Below are positions 1 through 8,978 of a stretch of DNA of 64,000 nt, in pieces. Numbering within the stretch: the first letter of the stretch is position 1; the number at the start of each line of letters is the position of its first letter. The notes under the pieces are model-generated. The model was not told where the DNA came from. It saw only the letters and a program-made list of their open reading frames with translations, and made no database searches. Source of the DNA: DASQHW01 sp038209365 (lineage in GTDB: Bacteria > Actinomycetota > Acidimicrobiia > IMCC26256 > PALSA-610); the NCBI GenBank assembly GCA_038209365.1, contig JBBQXS010000016.1:1-64000 (forward strand). Reading direction: 5' to 3'. A program made the position numbers and the translations under genes.

Positions 1-120
1 GGGGGCCCGCGCGGCTCCGCCGCGCGTGGTGGGGGGGGGGGGGGGGGGTGGTTTTGTTTGCCCCACCCCCCCCCCCCCCCCCCCCCCCCCCCCACGCCCC
101 CACGCACGCACCCCCCCGGG
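1..120. other. Low-complexity contig end with G and C homopolymers
   Basis: An uninterrupted run of 18 G lies at 31-48 and a run of about 28 C at 66-93, followed by further C-rich runs up to about 117. Nothing else in the window has homopolymers of this length. The stretch can be read as Gly/Pro-rich codons continuous with the downstream gene, but that is a composition artefact. I read it as a low-quality assembly end rather than biology. Confidence 0.7.
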
Positions 121-214
121 CGGCATATGCCAGGTGGCAGATGTTCATGTGCCGGCCGCCGAGGAGCATGTGTCCATGGCCGCTTTGGGAGATCCTCTGC
201 AACACTCCATCGTG

Positions 215-3200
215 ATGAGCGACGGTGCGTTTGGGACTGCAACCGAACGTGTGCCGACCGGCACCGTCACGTTCCTGCTCACCGACATCTCGGGTTCGAC
301 GCGCCTTTGGGAGGCGGGAGCTGACGCGGCGGCGGCCGCCGTGCACCGTCACTACGAGTTGCTCAGCGCCGCGATCGCGCTCCACAACGGGGTTCGGCCG
401 GTCGAGCAGGGAGAAGGCGACAGCGTCGTCGCGGCGTTCGCCAAGCCGTCCGACGCTCTCGCAGCCGCGCTCGACGTGCAACGGGCGTTCGTAGACGAGT
501 CGTGGCCCGAAGGGCGCGCGGTGCAGGTCCGGATCGCGCTGCACACGGGAGAGGCGCAACTCCGGGACGAGAGCAACTACTTCGGACCCACCATCATCCG
601 TTGCGCCCGACTCCGCGCGATCGCGCACGGCGGACAGACGTTGCTCTCGCATTCGACACGCGACCTCGTCGTCGACCAACTCGACGAGGCGACGACACTG
701 CGCGATCTCGGATCTCATCGGCTGAAGGATCTCGGGCGTGCCGAGCAGGTGTGGCAGCTCTGCCATCCCGACCTCGACAACGACTTCCCACAGTTGCGGT
801 CGCTGGACGCGGTGCCCAACAACCTTCCCGTACCGCTGACGACACTTGTGGCGCGCGAGGCCGAGCTCGCGCAGCTGTGCGACGCTCTCGAGCACTACCG
901 GCTGGTGACGCTCATCGGCTCAGGCGGCTGCGGCAAGACCCGCCTTGCGCTCCACGCGGCGGGCGCCACCGTCGAGCGTCACCGCGACGGCGTCTGGTGG
1001 ATCGAGCTCGGCCCGCTCTCGGATCCCGAGCAGTTGGCGACGGTCGTCGCGAGCGCGCTGGGCCTCCGCGAAGAGGCGGGGCGCCCAGTGGTCGACACGC
1101 TCGCCGACCAGCTCGCCGGTCGCGCGGCGCTGCTCGTGCTCGACAACTGCGAACAAGTCCTCGGCGCCTGCGCCGAGCTCGTCGCCACGCTGCTCGGCAG
1201 GACGACGCACTTGCGCGTCGTCGCAACCAGTCGCGAGCCACTCGGGGTTCCCGGCGAGCTTGCGTGGCGGGTGCCTTCACTCGACGACGACGCTGCCTGC
1301 CGGTTGTTCATCGAACGGGCGCGCGAGGCACGTCCGACGTTTGCGCCCGATGCCGAGCAGCTGGCGGTCGTCGGCCAGATCTGCCGGCGGCTCGACGGGC
1401 TCCCGCTTGCTATCGAGCTTGCCGCGGCGCGTACTCGCATGATGCATCCGGCCCGCATCGCGTCGGCGCTCGACGACAGGTTCCGGCTGCTCACCGGCGG
1501 CAGCCGCACCGTCATGCCGCGGCAACAAACGCTCGAGGCGTCGGTTGCGTGGAGCTACGGATTGCTCGACGACGACGAACGCGTGCTCATGCGCCGGCTC
1601 TCGGTCTTCGCGGGGGGTTTTTCGCTCGATGCGGCCGAGGAGGTGTGCGCCGACGAGTCGCTCGACGGCTACGCGGTCCTCGATCTCATCGGCCGCCTCG
1701 TCGACAAGTCGCTCGTACAGGCCGACCACGGCGACGGTGAGACCCGCTACCGGCTCCTCGAGACCATTCGCCACTACGCGCGCCAGAAGCTCGTCGAGGC
1801 CGACGAGGTGGATGCGACACGCGACCGTCATCTCGCGTACTTCCTCGCGCTCGCGGCACGTGCCGAGCCCGAGCTGGCGGCGGAGATCGGCGTCGCGTGG
1901 CTCGACCGGCTCGACACCGAGGACGACAACGTGCGCGCGGCGCTCGACTGGGCGGACTCGGTCGAGCGGCACGAAGCGTTCCTTCGAATGGTGGTTGCGC
2001 TGACGTTGTTCTGGGAGCTGCGGGGTCACCTCGGTGCGGGTGGCAGGTGGTTCCAGCGCGCGCTCGCACACGACGCGGGCCCGTCCGTGGCGCGCGCACG
2101 CGCGCTCTGGGGTGCTGCGCACGTCGCGCTTTACAGCGACGACTTCGAGACCGCCGCCCAGCGGGCTCCCGAGGCGCTCGCAATGGCGGAGGCAGTCGGC
2201 GACCAGTGGGCCGTCGCCCGGGCGCTCAACACGCTCGGCTACCTCCAGCTCTGGAGCGATCCTTCCGCGGCGCGGCTCGGGCTGGAGCAGAGCATCGACC
2301 TCGGGCAGGGGATCGGCGATCACTGGGCCGTGGCCGACGGCCTCAAGATGCTCACTGTCAGCTGGCTCGTCCAGGACGACGGCGAGGGCGGCCGAGCGGC
2401 ACGCGACGAGCTGTTGCGCGTGGCCGAGCGACTGGGCAATCAGTTCTTCATCGCGTGGTACCACTGCGCAGAGGGCTACGCCGCGCTGCACAAGGGCGAT
2501 CTCGACGCCGCGCACCGGTCGCTGGAGACGTCGTTCGAGCATTGCAACGAAGTCGGCGAACCGGCCACCGGCGGTCTCGCCGTCCAGTGGCTCGCGGAGC
2601 GCGAGCTCATGATCCGCGAGTACGACGCGGGCCGCGCCCGTCTCGAGGCGTTCCTGCAGCGCGCCGCCGCCACCGGGGGAGCGGTCGCGGTGCCGGGCAG
2701 CGTGATCGTGCTCGCCACGCTCGCGCTGGCGTTCGGTGATGAGCCGACCTGCCGGGAAATGCTGGAACCGCTCGTCGCGGAGATGCGTGTGCTCGAGATG
2801 CATCTCTACACGTCGTGGGGACTCAACGTGCTCGGCGCGGCGTACGCGCTGACGGACGACGACGAGGCGGCGCGCCGGGCATTCGCCGAAGCACACGACC
2901 TGGCGACGCTCCTGGGAAACGACTGGCTCGCGGCCTTGGCCGAGCACAACCTTGCCGAGCTGGAACATCGCGGCGGTCATCTGCATCGCGCCGAAGACCT
3001 TCATCACGAAGCCCTGGCGCGCCGTTTGCAGCACAACCTCCTTCCCGGTGTCATCGAATCCGTCGAAGCGGTGGCGGCCGTCGCCGTCGCGCAAGAAAGC
3101 GGCGCCGAGGCCGTTCGCCTGCTGGCGGCAGCAGCCGCCGGGCGCGAATCGCTCGGGCTCGCGCGATGGCCGATCCGCCAGCCGGCGCATGATGGGGCAA

Positions 3201-3532
3201 TGGCCCGGGCGCGCGAGCTGCTCGATCCCGAGGCGTTCGAGAAGGCATGGGCAGAGGGCGCCTCCCTCACGATCGAAGAAGCCGTCGTCTATGCGTCGCG
3301 AGCACGCGGTGAACGCAAGCGTCCGACGGCCGGTTGGGACAGTCTCACGCCGACCGAGGAACGAGTCGTCGCGCTCGTCGTGGAAGGTATGACGAACCCG
3401 CAGATCGCGGAGCGACTGTTCATCACACGCGGCACCGTGAAGGTGCACCTCGGACACGTCTTTGCCAAGCTCGGCATGTCGACGCGCGCCGAGCTGGCCG
3501 CGCACGCGGCGCGACGGGCGCTCGAACAGTAG
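215..3532 (+). CDS. Class III cyclase-domain / STAND ATPase / LuxR-type transcriptional regulator
   Basis: A 1105-residue cytoplasmic signalling regulator. Residues about 15-185 form a class III nucleotide cyclase homology domain (TDISGST with metal Asp24; GEGDS with Asp69). A P-loop (GSGGCGKT, about 235-242) opens an NB-ARC/STAND ATPase module. A long TPR-like helical region follows, and the C-terminus (about 1044-1102) is a LuxR helix-turn-helix (LTPTEERVVALVVEGMTNPQ). In the cyclase domain the usual transition-state Asn of the N-R-x-A-R motif is Ile128 (TIIRCAR), while Arg132 is kept, so catalysis may be weak or absent. The ATG at 215 was chosen because the frame continues upstream only into the homopolymer tract. 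ATG 176 is an alternative. Related proteins act as large ligand-responsive regulators. The target here is unknown. Confidence 0.9.
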   Translation: MSDGAFGTATERVPTGTVTFLLTDISGSTRLWEAGADAAAAAVHRHYELLSAAIALHNGVRPVEQGEGDSVVAAFAKPSDALAAALDVQRAFVDESWPEGRAVQVRIALHTGEAQLRDESNYFGPTIIRCARLRAIAHGGQTLLSHSTRDLVVDQLDEATTLRDLGSHRLKDLGRAEQVWQLCHPDLDNDFPQLRSLDAVPNNLPVPLTTLVAREAELAQLCDALEHYRLVTLIGSGGCGKTRLALHAAGATVERHRDGVWWIELGPLSDPEQLATVVASALGLREEAGRPVVDTLADQLAGRAALLVLDNCEQVLGACAELVATLLGRTTHLRVVATSREPLGVPGELAWRVPSLDDDAACRLFIERAREARPTFAPDAEQLAVVGQICRRLDGLPLAIELAAARTRMMHPARIASALDDRFRLLTGGSRTVMPRQQTLEASVAWSYGLLDDDERVLMRRLSVFAGGFSLDAAEEVCADESLDGYAVLDLIGRLVDKSLVQADHGDGETRYRLLETIRHYARQKLVEADEVDATRDRHLAYFLALAARAEPELAAEIGVAWLDRLDTEDDNVRAALDWADSVERHEAFLRMVVALTLFWELRGHLGAGGRWFQRALAHDAGPSVARARALWGAAHVALYSDDFETAAQRAPEALAMAEAVGDQWAVARALNTLGYLQLWSDPSAARLGLEQSIDLGQGIGDHWAVADGLKMLTVSWLVQDDGEGGRAARDELLRVAERLGNQFFIAWYHCAEGYAALHKGDLDAAHRSLETSFEHCNEVGEPATGGLAVQWLAERELMIREYDAGRARLEAFLQRAAATGGAVAVPGSVIVLATLALAFGDEPTCREMLEPLVAEMRVLEMHLYTSWGLNVLGAAYALTDDDEAARRAFAEAHDLATLLGNDWLAALAEHNLAELEHRGGHLHRAEDLHHEALARRLQHNLLPGVIESVEAVAAVAVAQESGAEAVRLLAAAAAGRESLGLARWPIRQPAHDGAMARARELLDPEAFEKAWAEGASLTIEEAVVYASRARGERKRPTAGWDSLTPTEERVVALVVEGMTNPQIAERLFITRGTVKVHLGHVFAKLGMSTRAELAAHAARRALEQ

Positions 3533-3889
3533 GGGCTCGGATTGATCCCGGTGAGGGTGGCCGAACTCACGCCGTCACGCGCTCGAGTTGATCGACGGCA
3601 CAGGGTGGAACGTCGTCAGCGTCTTACCTCCCGACGCGCATCTTCAGCATCACATCGTCTGCGTCCCGAGCGCAGAGGCGGGGTGAACTCCGTCCCGACC
3701 TCGACTGTGTCGTCACCCGTCGCGCAGACCTGACGCCGTGACGTGCTACCCTCCTCACGTACCGCAATGCGGTGCGTTCGCCCTCGTGCGGCCGTCCGGC
3801 CGCCTCTCGATTCGTTCCCTGTGGGCCCGCTCGAGTGAGTGCGCAGCCCCAGTCAACGACCCGCCACGGCGGGAGAGGATCCCTTTTTC
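3533..3889 (+). promoter_or_regulatory. Non-coding leader region of the helicase gene with two inverted repeats
   Basis: There is no convincing gene in these 357 bases. An open frame at 3542-3733 has no family resemblance and an Arg-rich antisense-like composition. Two dyads lie upstream of the helicase: ACCGCAATGCGGT at 3761-3773 and GCGGCC-GTCC-GGCCGC at 3788-3803. The second could form a stable 6-bp-stem hairpin in the 5' leader. GGGAGAGGA at 3871-3879 is the likely ribosome binding site for the GTG at 3890. RNA helicase genes in other bacteria often have structured, cold-responsive leaders. A similar role here is only inference. Confidence 0.4.
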
Positions 3890-5026
3890 GTGTCCAACAC
3901 CTTTGCCGATCTCGGCGTGCCCGCCGATCTCATCGCCGCGCTCGCGACGGGCGGTATCCACGAACCCTTCGAGGTCCAGTCCGCCACCATCCCCGACGCG
4001 ATCGCGGGCCGAGACGTCTGCGGCCGCGCGCCGACGGGTTCCGGCAAGACCATCGCGTTCGGCGTGCCGTTGCTGACGCGGATCTCGCGCGCGAACAAGC
4101 GGCGCCCGACCGCGTTGATCCTGGCACCCACGCGCGAGCTCGCGGCGCAGATCTCCCGCGCGCTCGAACCGCTGGCCGCGGCGCGCGCACGTCGTGTCTT
4201 CGCGGTCTACGGCGGCGTCGGGTACGAGCCCCAGCGCCGCCGTCTCAACCGTGGCGTCGATGTGCTCGTCGCCTGCCCCGGTCGCCTCGCCGACCTCGTG
4301 CGGCAGAACGCGCTCAGTCTCGACGCGGTCGAAGTGGTCGTCGTCGACGAGGCCGACCGCATGTCCGACATGGGGTTCCTTCCCGAGGTGAGGCGGCTGC
4401 TCGATCTCACACCGCGCAAGCGACAGACGCTGCTCTTCTCCGCCACGCTCGACGGCGCCGTCGCCGTCCTGACTCGCGACTACCAGCACAACGCGGTGCG
4501 CCACGACATCGGCGAACCCGAATCGGACGGCCGCAGCGCGCACCACATGTTCTGGCAGGTCGAAGGCCCGAATCGCTCGGGCGTCGCCGCCGGTCTGGTG
4601 CCGGTTGCGGGTCCGACGATCATGTTCTGCCGCACGCGCCGCGGGGCAGATCGCCTCGCCGCGCAGCTCGCGCGCAACGGCGTACGGACCGAAGCCATCC
4701 ACGGTGGGCGCTCGCAGAATCAGCGCGACCGGGCCCTCGCCAACTTCAAGGCAGGAAAGGTCGACGCGCTCGTCGCGACCGACGTTGCCGCACGCGGCAT
4801 CCACGTGGACGACGTCGCGTGCGTCGTGCACTTCGACACGCCCGAGGACGAGAAGGCGTACCTTCATCGCTCGGGCCGCACCGCCCGCGCGGGCGCGGCC
4901 GGGGTCGTGGTGTCGTTCGTGCCGCACGCCGACCGCCGTTCGGTGGCGCGCATGCAGCGCGTGCTCGACATTCCGGGAAAGTTGACGCGTCCCGATCTCG
5001 ACGGGCTCGCAGAGCTGATCGCCTGA
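3890..5026 (+). CDS. DEAD-box ATP-dependent RNA helicase
   Basis: A 378-residue RNA helicase with both RecA-like domains: motif I APTGSGKT (about 47-54), Ia PTRELA, the DEAD box in VVDEADRM (about 153-156), SAT (SATLDG) and motif VI HRSGRTARAG. It should unwind RNA duplexes in ribosome assembly or mRNA turnover. It lacks a long C-terminal extension, so it is a compact RhlE-type enzyme. The GTG at 3890 is preferred because GGGAGAGGA sits about 10 bases upstream. An in-frame GTG at 3839 would add 17 residues with no homology. It appears to be transcribed alone or with the small acetyltransferase 74 bases downstream. Confidence 0.93.
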   Translation: MSNTFADLGVPADLIAALATGGIHEPFEVQSATIPDAIAGRDVCGRAPTGSGKTIAFGVPLLTRISRANKRRPTALILAPTRELAAQISRALEPLAAARARRVFAVYGGVGYEPQRRRLNRGVDVLVACPGRLADLVRQNALSLDAVEVVVVDEADRMSDMGFLPEVRRLLDLTPRKRQTLLFSATLDGAVAVLTRDYQHNAVRHDIGEPESDGRSAHHMFWQVEGPNRSGVAAGLVPVAGPTIMFCRTRRGADRLAAQLARNGVRTEAIHGGRSQNQRDRALANFKAGKVDALVATDVAARGIHVDDVACVVHFDTPEDEKAYLHRSGRTARAGAAGVVVSFVPHADRRSVARMQRVLDIPGKLTRPDLDGLAELIA

Positions 5027-5100
5027 TCAGCGTGCAGGCCGCCGCCTTGCCGCCGGTGCTTCCCCGTGACGGCGTCGTTGATGGGCGGGTAAGAACGGTC

Positions 5101-5382
5101 ATGGCCACGACCGTGCAGCACAACCGCGCCCGCTCCCGCTACGAGATCCTGGTGGACGATCGCGTCGTCGGGTTCGCCGATTACGAGCTCGTGGACGACA
5201 AAGTGGTCTTCCCGCATACCGAGATCGAGTGGTCGCGGCGCGGCCAGGGGCTCGGCGCGGAGCTCGTCCGACATGCGCTCGACGACGTCCGCCGCACCGG
5301 CGGCAAAGTCGTCGCCCATTGCTGGTACGTCGCCGAGTTCATCGCCGACCACCCCGAGTACGGCACCCTCGTCGCCCGCTGA
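5101..5382 (+). CDS. Small GNAT-like N-acetyltransferase (YjdJ type)
   Basis: A 93-residue protein matching the short GCN5-related acetyltransferase family exemplified by YjdJ. Visible features are the acetyl-CoA-binding loop RRGQGLGAELVRHALDD (about 45-62) and the family-typical ending with W-Y-V-A-E-F-I followed by HPEY. These mini-GNATs are about 90-100 residues, so it is full length. The substrate is unknown. The ATG at 5101 begins the conserved core. The same frame is open upstream only as antisense of the helicase 3' region. It lies 74 bases after the helicase, and the minus-strand aminotransferase converges on it with a 22-base gap. Confidence 0.85.
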   Translation: MATTVQHNRARSRYEILVDDRVVGFADYELVDDKVVFPHTEIEWSRRGQGLGAELVRHALDDVRRTGGKVVAHCWYVAEFIADHPEYGTLVAR

Positions 5383-5404
5383 AGTTCGCCCGCGTGGCGC
5401 AGGT

Positions 5405-6802
5405 TCAGCGGCCGGCGCGCAGCGCCGGAAGGGCGAGCGAACGGCCCACGCCCAGGAGGAGCCCGAGCGAGCGCTCGAGGTTGCCCAAGACGTCGTCGAG
5501 CGCGTCGACGAATGCATTCGCCTGCTCGGCGGTGGTGATGAGCGGTGGCAGGATCTTGAGGACGTTCTGGTTGTCAGCCGCGACCTGCGTGAGGATGCGG
5601 TGATCACGGAACAGTGGCACGACCACGAGTTGCGTGAACAGGCCGGTGCGCATCGACTCCAGCAGCGACCACTGGGCGCGCAGGCGCATCGACCGGGGCC
5701 GCCGGAACTCGATCCCGATCATCAGCCCGCGTCCTCGCACCTCGTGCACGACTTCGTGCCGGTCGGCGACCGCCTTCAGGCCGGCGAGCAGCGCGCCGCC
5801 GGTCGAGGCCGCGTGATCGACGATGGACTCGGCGTCGATCGTGTGGAGCGTGGCCAGGCCGGCGGTCATCGCAAGCACGTTCTGACCGAACGTCGAGCTG
5901 TGCACGACCGCACGCTCCATCTTGTCGAACACCTTCTCGACCACGTGCGCCTTGGCGATGACCGCGCCGACGGGGACGTACCCGCCCGAGAGCGCCTTCG
6001 CGACAGGCACGAGATCGGGTTCGACGTTCCACTGCTGGAACGCGAAGAACGAGCCGGTGCGGCCCACGCCGGTCTGCACCTCGTCGATGGCGAGAAGCGT
6101 GCCGCGCCGGTGACACAGCTCGGCCGCTTCCCGGAGATATCCCTCGGGCGCGACGAACACTCCCTTTCCCTGGATCGGCTCGACGACGAAGGCAGCGACG
6201 TCGCGCGCTTCGAGCTCGCGTTCCAGCGCGTCGAGGTCACCGAACGGCACGCTGTCGCAACCCGGCAGCAAGTTGCCGAAGCGTTCGCGGAACTCGCGCC
6301 CGCCGTTCAACGACAGCGCGCCCGTCGTGAGCCCGTGGAATGCATGATCGGCGAACAGGACGCGGGAGCGCCCGGTTGCGCAGCGGGCGAACTTGAGCAC
6401 GGTCTCGATCGCCTCCGCACCGCTGTTGGTGAAGAAGCACCGGTAGTCATCCGTCGGCATCCGGGCGACGAGCGCCTCGGCGAGCAGCCCCGAGAGCGGC
6501 TGGCACTCCATCTGTACGAGATTGGGCAGCGCACACTCGATCGCGTCCCGCAGCGCCTGCTCGATCGCGGGATGGCACCGGCCGAGCGCGAACACACCGA
6601 ACCCCGCGAGGAAGTCGAGGTACTGGTTTCCGTCCCGGTCGAAGAGGTAAGGCCCCTCCGCCCGCACGTAGTCACGATCGAAGCCGAGCGTGCGCAACAC
6701 GCGCGCCATCTGCGGATTCAGGTATCGCTCGTGGAGTGCGAACGCTTCGTGCCCGCGTTCGGCAAGCAGGCCGCGCACGTCGAACGGGCGCTGATCGGTC
6801 AC
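5405..6802 (-). CDS. Class III PLP-dependent aminotransferase (possible HpnO-like role)
   Basis: A 465-residue fold-type I aminotransferase of the acetylornithine/GABA transaminase class. Motifs include the cofactor-pocket NSGAEAIE, the FADHAFHGLTTGAL segment, the DEVQTGVGRTG aspartate motif and the PLP-lysine region VAKALSGGYVPVGA. The GTG start at 6802 overlaps the stop of the epimerase gene (GTGA), showing translational coupling. In hopanoid loci a class III aminotransferase (HpnO) makes aminobacteriohopanetriol and often accompanies HpnA. Because an HpnA-type gene is fused translationally to this one, an HpnO-like role is plausible. No squalene-hopene cyclase is visible, and an acetylornithine- or polyamine-type substrate cannot be excluded. 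Confidence 0.85.
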   Translation of the reverse strand: MTDQRPFDVRGLLAERGHEAFALHERYLNPQMARVLRTLGFDRDYVRAEGPYLFDRDGNQYLDFLAGFGVFALGRCHPAIEQALRDAIECALPNLVQMECQPLSGLLAEALVARMPTDDYRCFFTNSGAEAIETVLKFARCATGRSRVLFADHAFHGLTTGALSLNGGREFRERFGNLLPGCDSVPFGDLDALERELEARDVAAFVVEPIQGKGVFVAPEGYLREAAELCHRRGTLLAIDEVQTGVGRTGSFFAFQQWNVEPDLVPVAKALSGGYVPVGAVIAKAHVVEKVFDKMERAVVHSSTFGQNVLAMTAGLATLHTIDAESIVDHAASTGGALLAGLKAVADRHEVVHEVRGRGLMIGIEFRRPRSMRLRAQWSLLESMRTGLFTQLVVVPLFRDHRILTQVAADNQNVLKILPPLITTAEQANAFVDALDDVLGNLERSLGLLLGVGRSLALPALRAGR

Positions 6803-7857
6803 GAGCCGAGCTTCCCGACCCGCCGGATGCGCTCCACCTGCGACGGCTTCACGAATCCGTGCTCGACGTACCAGCGCACTGCCCGCAGTAACGCGTCGTG
6901 CGCGGGAGCGCTCGTGTAGCCGAGCTCGGTGCGCGCCCGGCTGTCGTCGTATTCCATGCGGGTGGTTGCCATGCGAACGGGCTCGGACGGAAGCGTGGGC
7001 TCGCGGCGGAGCACCTTGGCTTCGAACCACTCGGCGGTGCGAACGATCGGGAGCACCATGCTCGGGGTGAGCCGGACGCGCGGCGCGGGGAGCCCGCAGA
7101 TCTCGGCGAGGGTCGCGAGCATCGTGCGGAGCGACATGTTCTCGCCGCCGAGCACGTAGCTGCGGCCGAGCTCGCCGAGCTGCGCGGCGAGCACGTGACC
7201 GCGTGCGACGTCGTCGACGTGCACCACGTTCAGCGCGGTATCGACGTACGCGGGGATTCGCCGGTTCAGGAACTCGACAATGGTGCGGCCGGTCGGCGTG
7301 GGCGCCGAGTCGCCCTCACCGACGGGAAACGTCGGGTGCACCAGCACGACGGGAAGCCCACGCGCGCCGGCGCGCAGGACCTCGTGCTCGGCGAGGTACT
7401 TCGAGCGTTTGTAGTGCCCGAAGAGGTGGTCGAAGCGAACGAGGGAGTCCTCGGAGGCCGGCCGGCCGTGCTCGGCGACACCGATCGTGCCGACCGTGCT
7501 CGTGTAGACGAGCCGGCGGCACTTCGCGCGCTCCACGGCGCGGATGACGTTCATCGTGCCGCCGACGTTCACGTCGTAGAAGAGGTCGGGGTCGGCGGCC
7601 CAGAAGCGATAGACGGCCGCGAGGTGGAACACCGTGGAGATCTCGTCGATCGCCTCGTCGAGGACCGCGGGATCCCGGATGTCACCGGCGACGCGCTCGA
7701 CCGAAAGGCCCGTGAGGTTGTCGTCGCTGCGCCCCGGTTCGATCAGGGCCCGGACGCGGTAGCCCTGTTGGATCAGCGCCCGTACGACCGCCGAGCCGAT
7801 GAACCCGGACGCGCCCGTGACGAGTACCGCGGTTCCATCAGAGCTTCCACCCGTCAT
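6799..7857 (-). CDS. HpnA-type NAD(P)-dependent sugar epimerase/dehydratase
   Basis: A 352-residue extended short-chain dehydrogenase. The Rossmann motif TGASGFIG is at about 13-20, and the catalytic Tyr/Lys are in GHYKRSKYLAE. The protein strongly resembles hopanoid-associated epimerase HpnA in several places: PTPTGRTIVEFLNRRIPAYVDT, followed by LNVVHVDDVARGH and YVLGGENMSLR (family knowledge). It would modify a sugar nucleotide or hopanoid-linked ribosyl group in the cytoplasm. It starts at ATG 7857, lies 23 bases after the GH5 gene and overlaps the aminotransferase start by 4 bases. The hpnA name is not assigned because no other hopanoid gene is present in the window. Confidence 0.82.
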   Translation of the reverse strand: MTGGSSDGTAVLVTGASGFIGSAVVRALIQQGYRVRALIEPGRSDDNLTGLSVERVAGDIRDPAVLDEAIDEISTVFHLAAVYRFWAADPDLFYDVNVGGTMNVIRAVERAKCRRLVYTSTVGTIGVAEHGRPASEDSLVRFDHLFGHYKRSKYLAEHEVLRAGARGLPVVLVHPTFPVGEGDSAPTPTGRTIVEFLNRRIPAYVDTALNVVHVDDVARGHVLAAQLGELGRSYVLGGENMSLRTMLATLAEICGLPAPRVRLTPSMVLPIVRTAEWFEAKVLRREPTLPSEPVRMATTRMEYDDSRARTELGYTSAPAHDALLRAVRWYVEHGFVKPSQVERIRRVGKLGS

Positions 7858-7880
7858 GGTCACAAGCCTCGCGCGCGCGT

Positions 7881-8966
7881 CTACCCCCGATGAATTTCTC
7901 CTCGCTCGAACAGCCCCTGGAGATAGGTGCGGAGTCCGAGGCCGAAGGGTGTCGGCCTGCCGTCGTCCGAGAAGACGAGCGAGGGGCCGCCTTCCCCGAG
8001 GGCGGGATCCCAGGACCAAGCCAGGATGGACAAGGAGCGACGGGAGCGCCACTGGACGTCGGCCCACTCCATGTACCTGGTGATGAAGTTCGGTCGACGA
8101 TCGAACTCGCCGAGCTCGCCCGTGACGATGGGCACCTTCTCGGCGACGGGGGCGAACATGCGATCCCAGCAGGCCGCGTTGTTGCAGTAGTCGGGGGGGC
8201 CTTCGTTGTAGAGGTGTACGCCGGCCACGAGCTGGTTGCGCGGATCGCGCAGCGGATGCGAGAGCCAGCCCGAGAGGTCGTTCCCGTGGCTGAGTCCCGA
8301 GGCGATGATCGGCTGCGTCGCGCCTGTTGCTCGCACGGCGTCGATCAGGGACTGCATGCCCGCCGTCCGCCACCCGTCCTTGGTCTCGCAACCGGACTGC
8401 CAGCAGCTCCACGAGATGTCGTGCGGCTCGTTGTAGAGGTCGAACATCACCGCGTGATTGTCCAAGAACGTCGTCGCGACGGAACTCCAGAACGCGGGCG
8501 CGTGGTCCGCGTCCGCCATGACTTGTTGCCCCAGCGACATGAGACTCCCGGGCGCGTTCCAGTGAAGGTCGAGTATCGCGATCAGGCCGGCGTCGTTGAG
8601 GCGGCGTACGTACCCGACGATGGCGTCCCGGTAGTTGTGCCCGCTGTAGGCCGGATTGACGTCGTTGATCGCGAGCCAGCAGTCCTCGTTGAGCGGGATC
8701 CGGACCGCGTTGATGTGCCAGGACGCCATGACGGCAATCGAAGCGTCGTCGCTCGGACCGCTGAAGATCCCGACGCCCATACCCTCTTCGACGACGCAGC
8801 TGTATTCGGTCCCCGAACGGTTGACACCGAACAGACGCACGCTCTGCCCTGCCGCGTCGACGAGCTGGTTTTGCTGCACGTGGATCTGGGGGCCCGAGCG
8901 CGGCGTGCTGTTCGGCGACACGAGGAGCAATCCGACGAGGGCGACGGCCCACCCGAGGCGCCGCAC
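7881..8966 (-). CDS. Secreted glycoside hydrolase family 5 (cellulase-like)
   Basis: A 361-residue protein with an N-terminal signal-like segment (MRRLGWAVALVGLLLVSPN) and a GH5 TIM-barrel. The motifs seen are VRIPLNEDCWLAIND, the acid/base Glu in DLYNEPHD, and the nucleophile Glu in VTGELGEFD. GH5 enzymes are retaining beta-glycosidases, often endoglucanases or mannanases. It starts with GTG at 8966, 12 bases after the stop of the GT2-GT39 fusion. Cellulose- and EPS-synthesis operons commonly pair a processive GT2 with a hydrolase that trims the product, so this enzyme may act on the polymer made by its neighbour. The real substrate is unknown. Confidence 0.9.
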   Translation of the reverse strand: MRRLGWAVALVGLLLVSPNSTPRSGPQIHVQQNQLVDAAGQSVRLFGVNRSGTEYSCVVEEGMGVGIFSGPSDDASIAVMASWHINAVRIPLNEDCWLAINDVNPAYSGHNYRDAIVGYVRRLNDAGLIAILDLHWNAPGSLMSLGQQVMADADHAPAFWSSVATTFLDNHAVMFDLYNEPHDISWSCWQSGCETKDGWRTAGMQSLIDAVRATGATQPIIASGLSHGNDLSGWLSHPLRDPRNQLVAGVHLYNEGPPDYCNNAACWDRMFAPVAEKVPIVTGELGEFDRRPNFITRYMEWADVQWRSRRSLSILAWSWDPALGEGGPSLVFSDDGRPTPFGLGLRTYLQGLFERGEIHRG

Positions 8967-8978
8967 GCCTGGTTCGCC

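Noticed and set aside
26..214. N-terminal Gly/Pro-rich extension of the first gene
   Set aside because: It is encoded by homopolymer runs at the contig edge and has no domain. The cyclase domain starts after ATG 215.
1277..3505. A 742-residue minus-strand frame opposite the LuxR regulator
   Set aside because: High-GC antisense frame with Arg/His-rich composition and no motifs; the plus-strand gene has clear domains throughout.
3542..3733. A 63-residue plus-strand frame between regulator and helicase
   Set aside because: No family, Arg/Ser-rich composition, no ribosome binding site.
5405..7857. Definite assignment as hopanoid genes hpnA and hpnO
   Set aside because: Sequence resemblance is good for HpnA, but no squalene-hopene cyclase or other hpn gene is in the window, so symbols were withheld.
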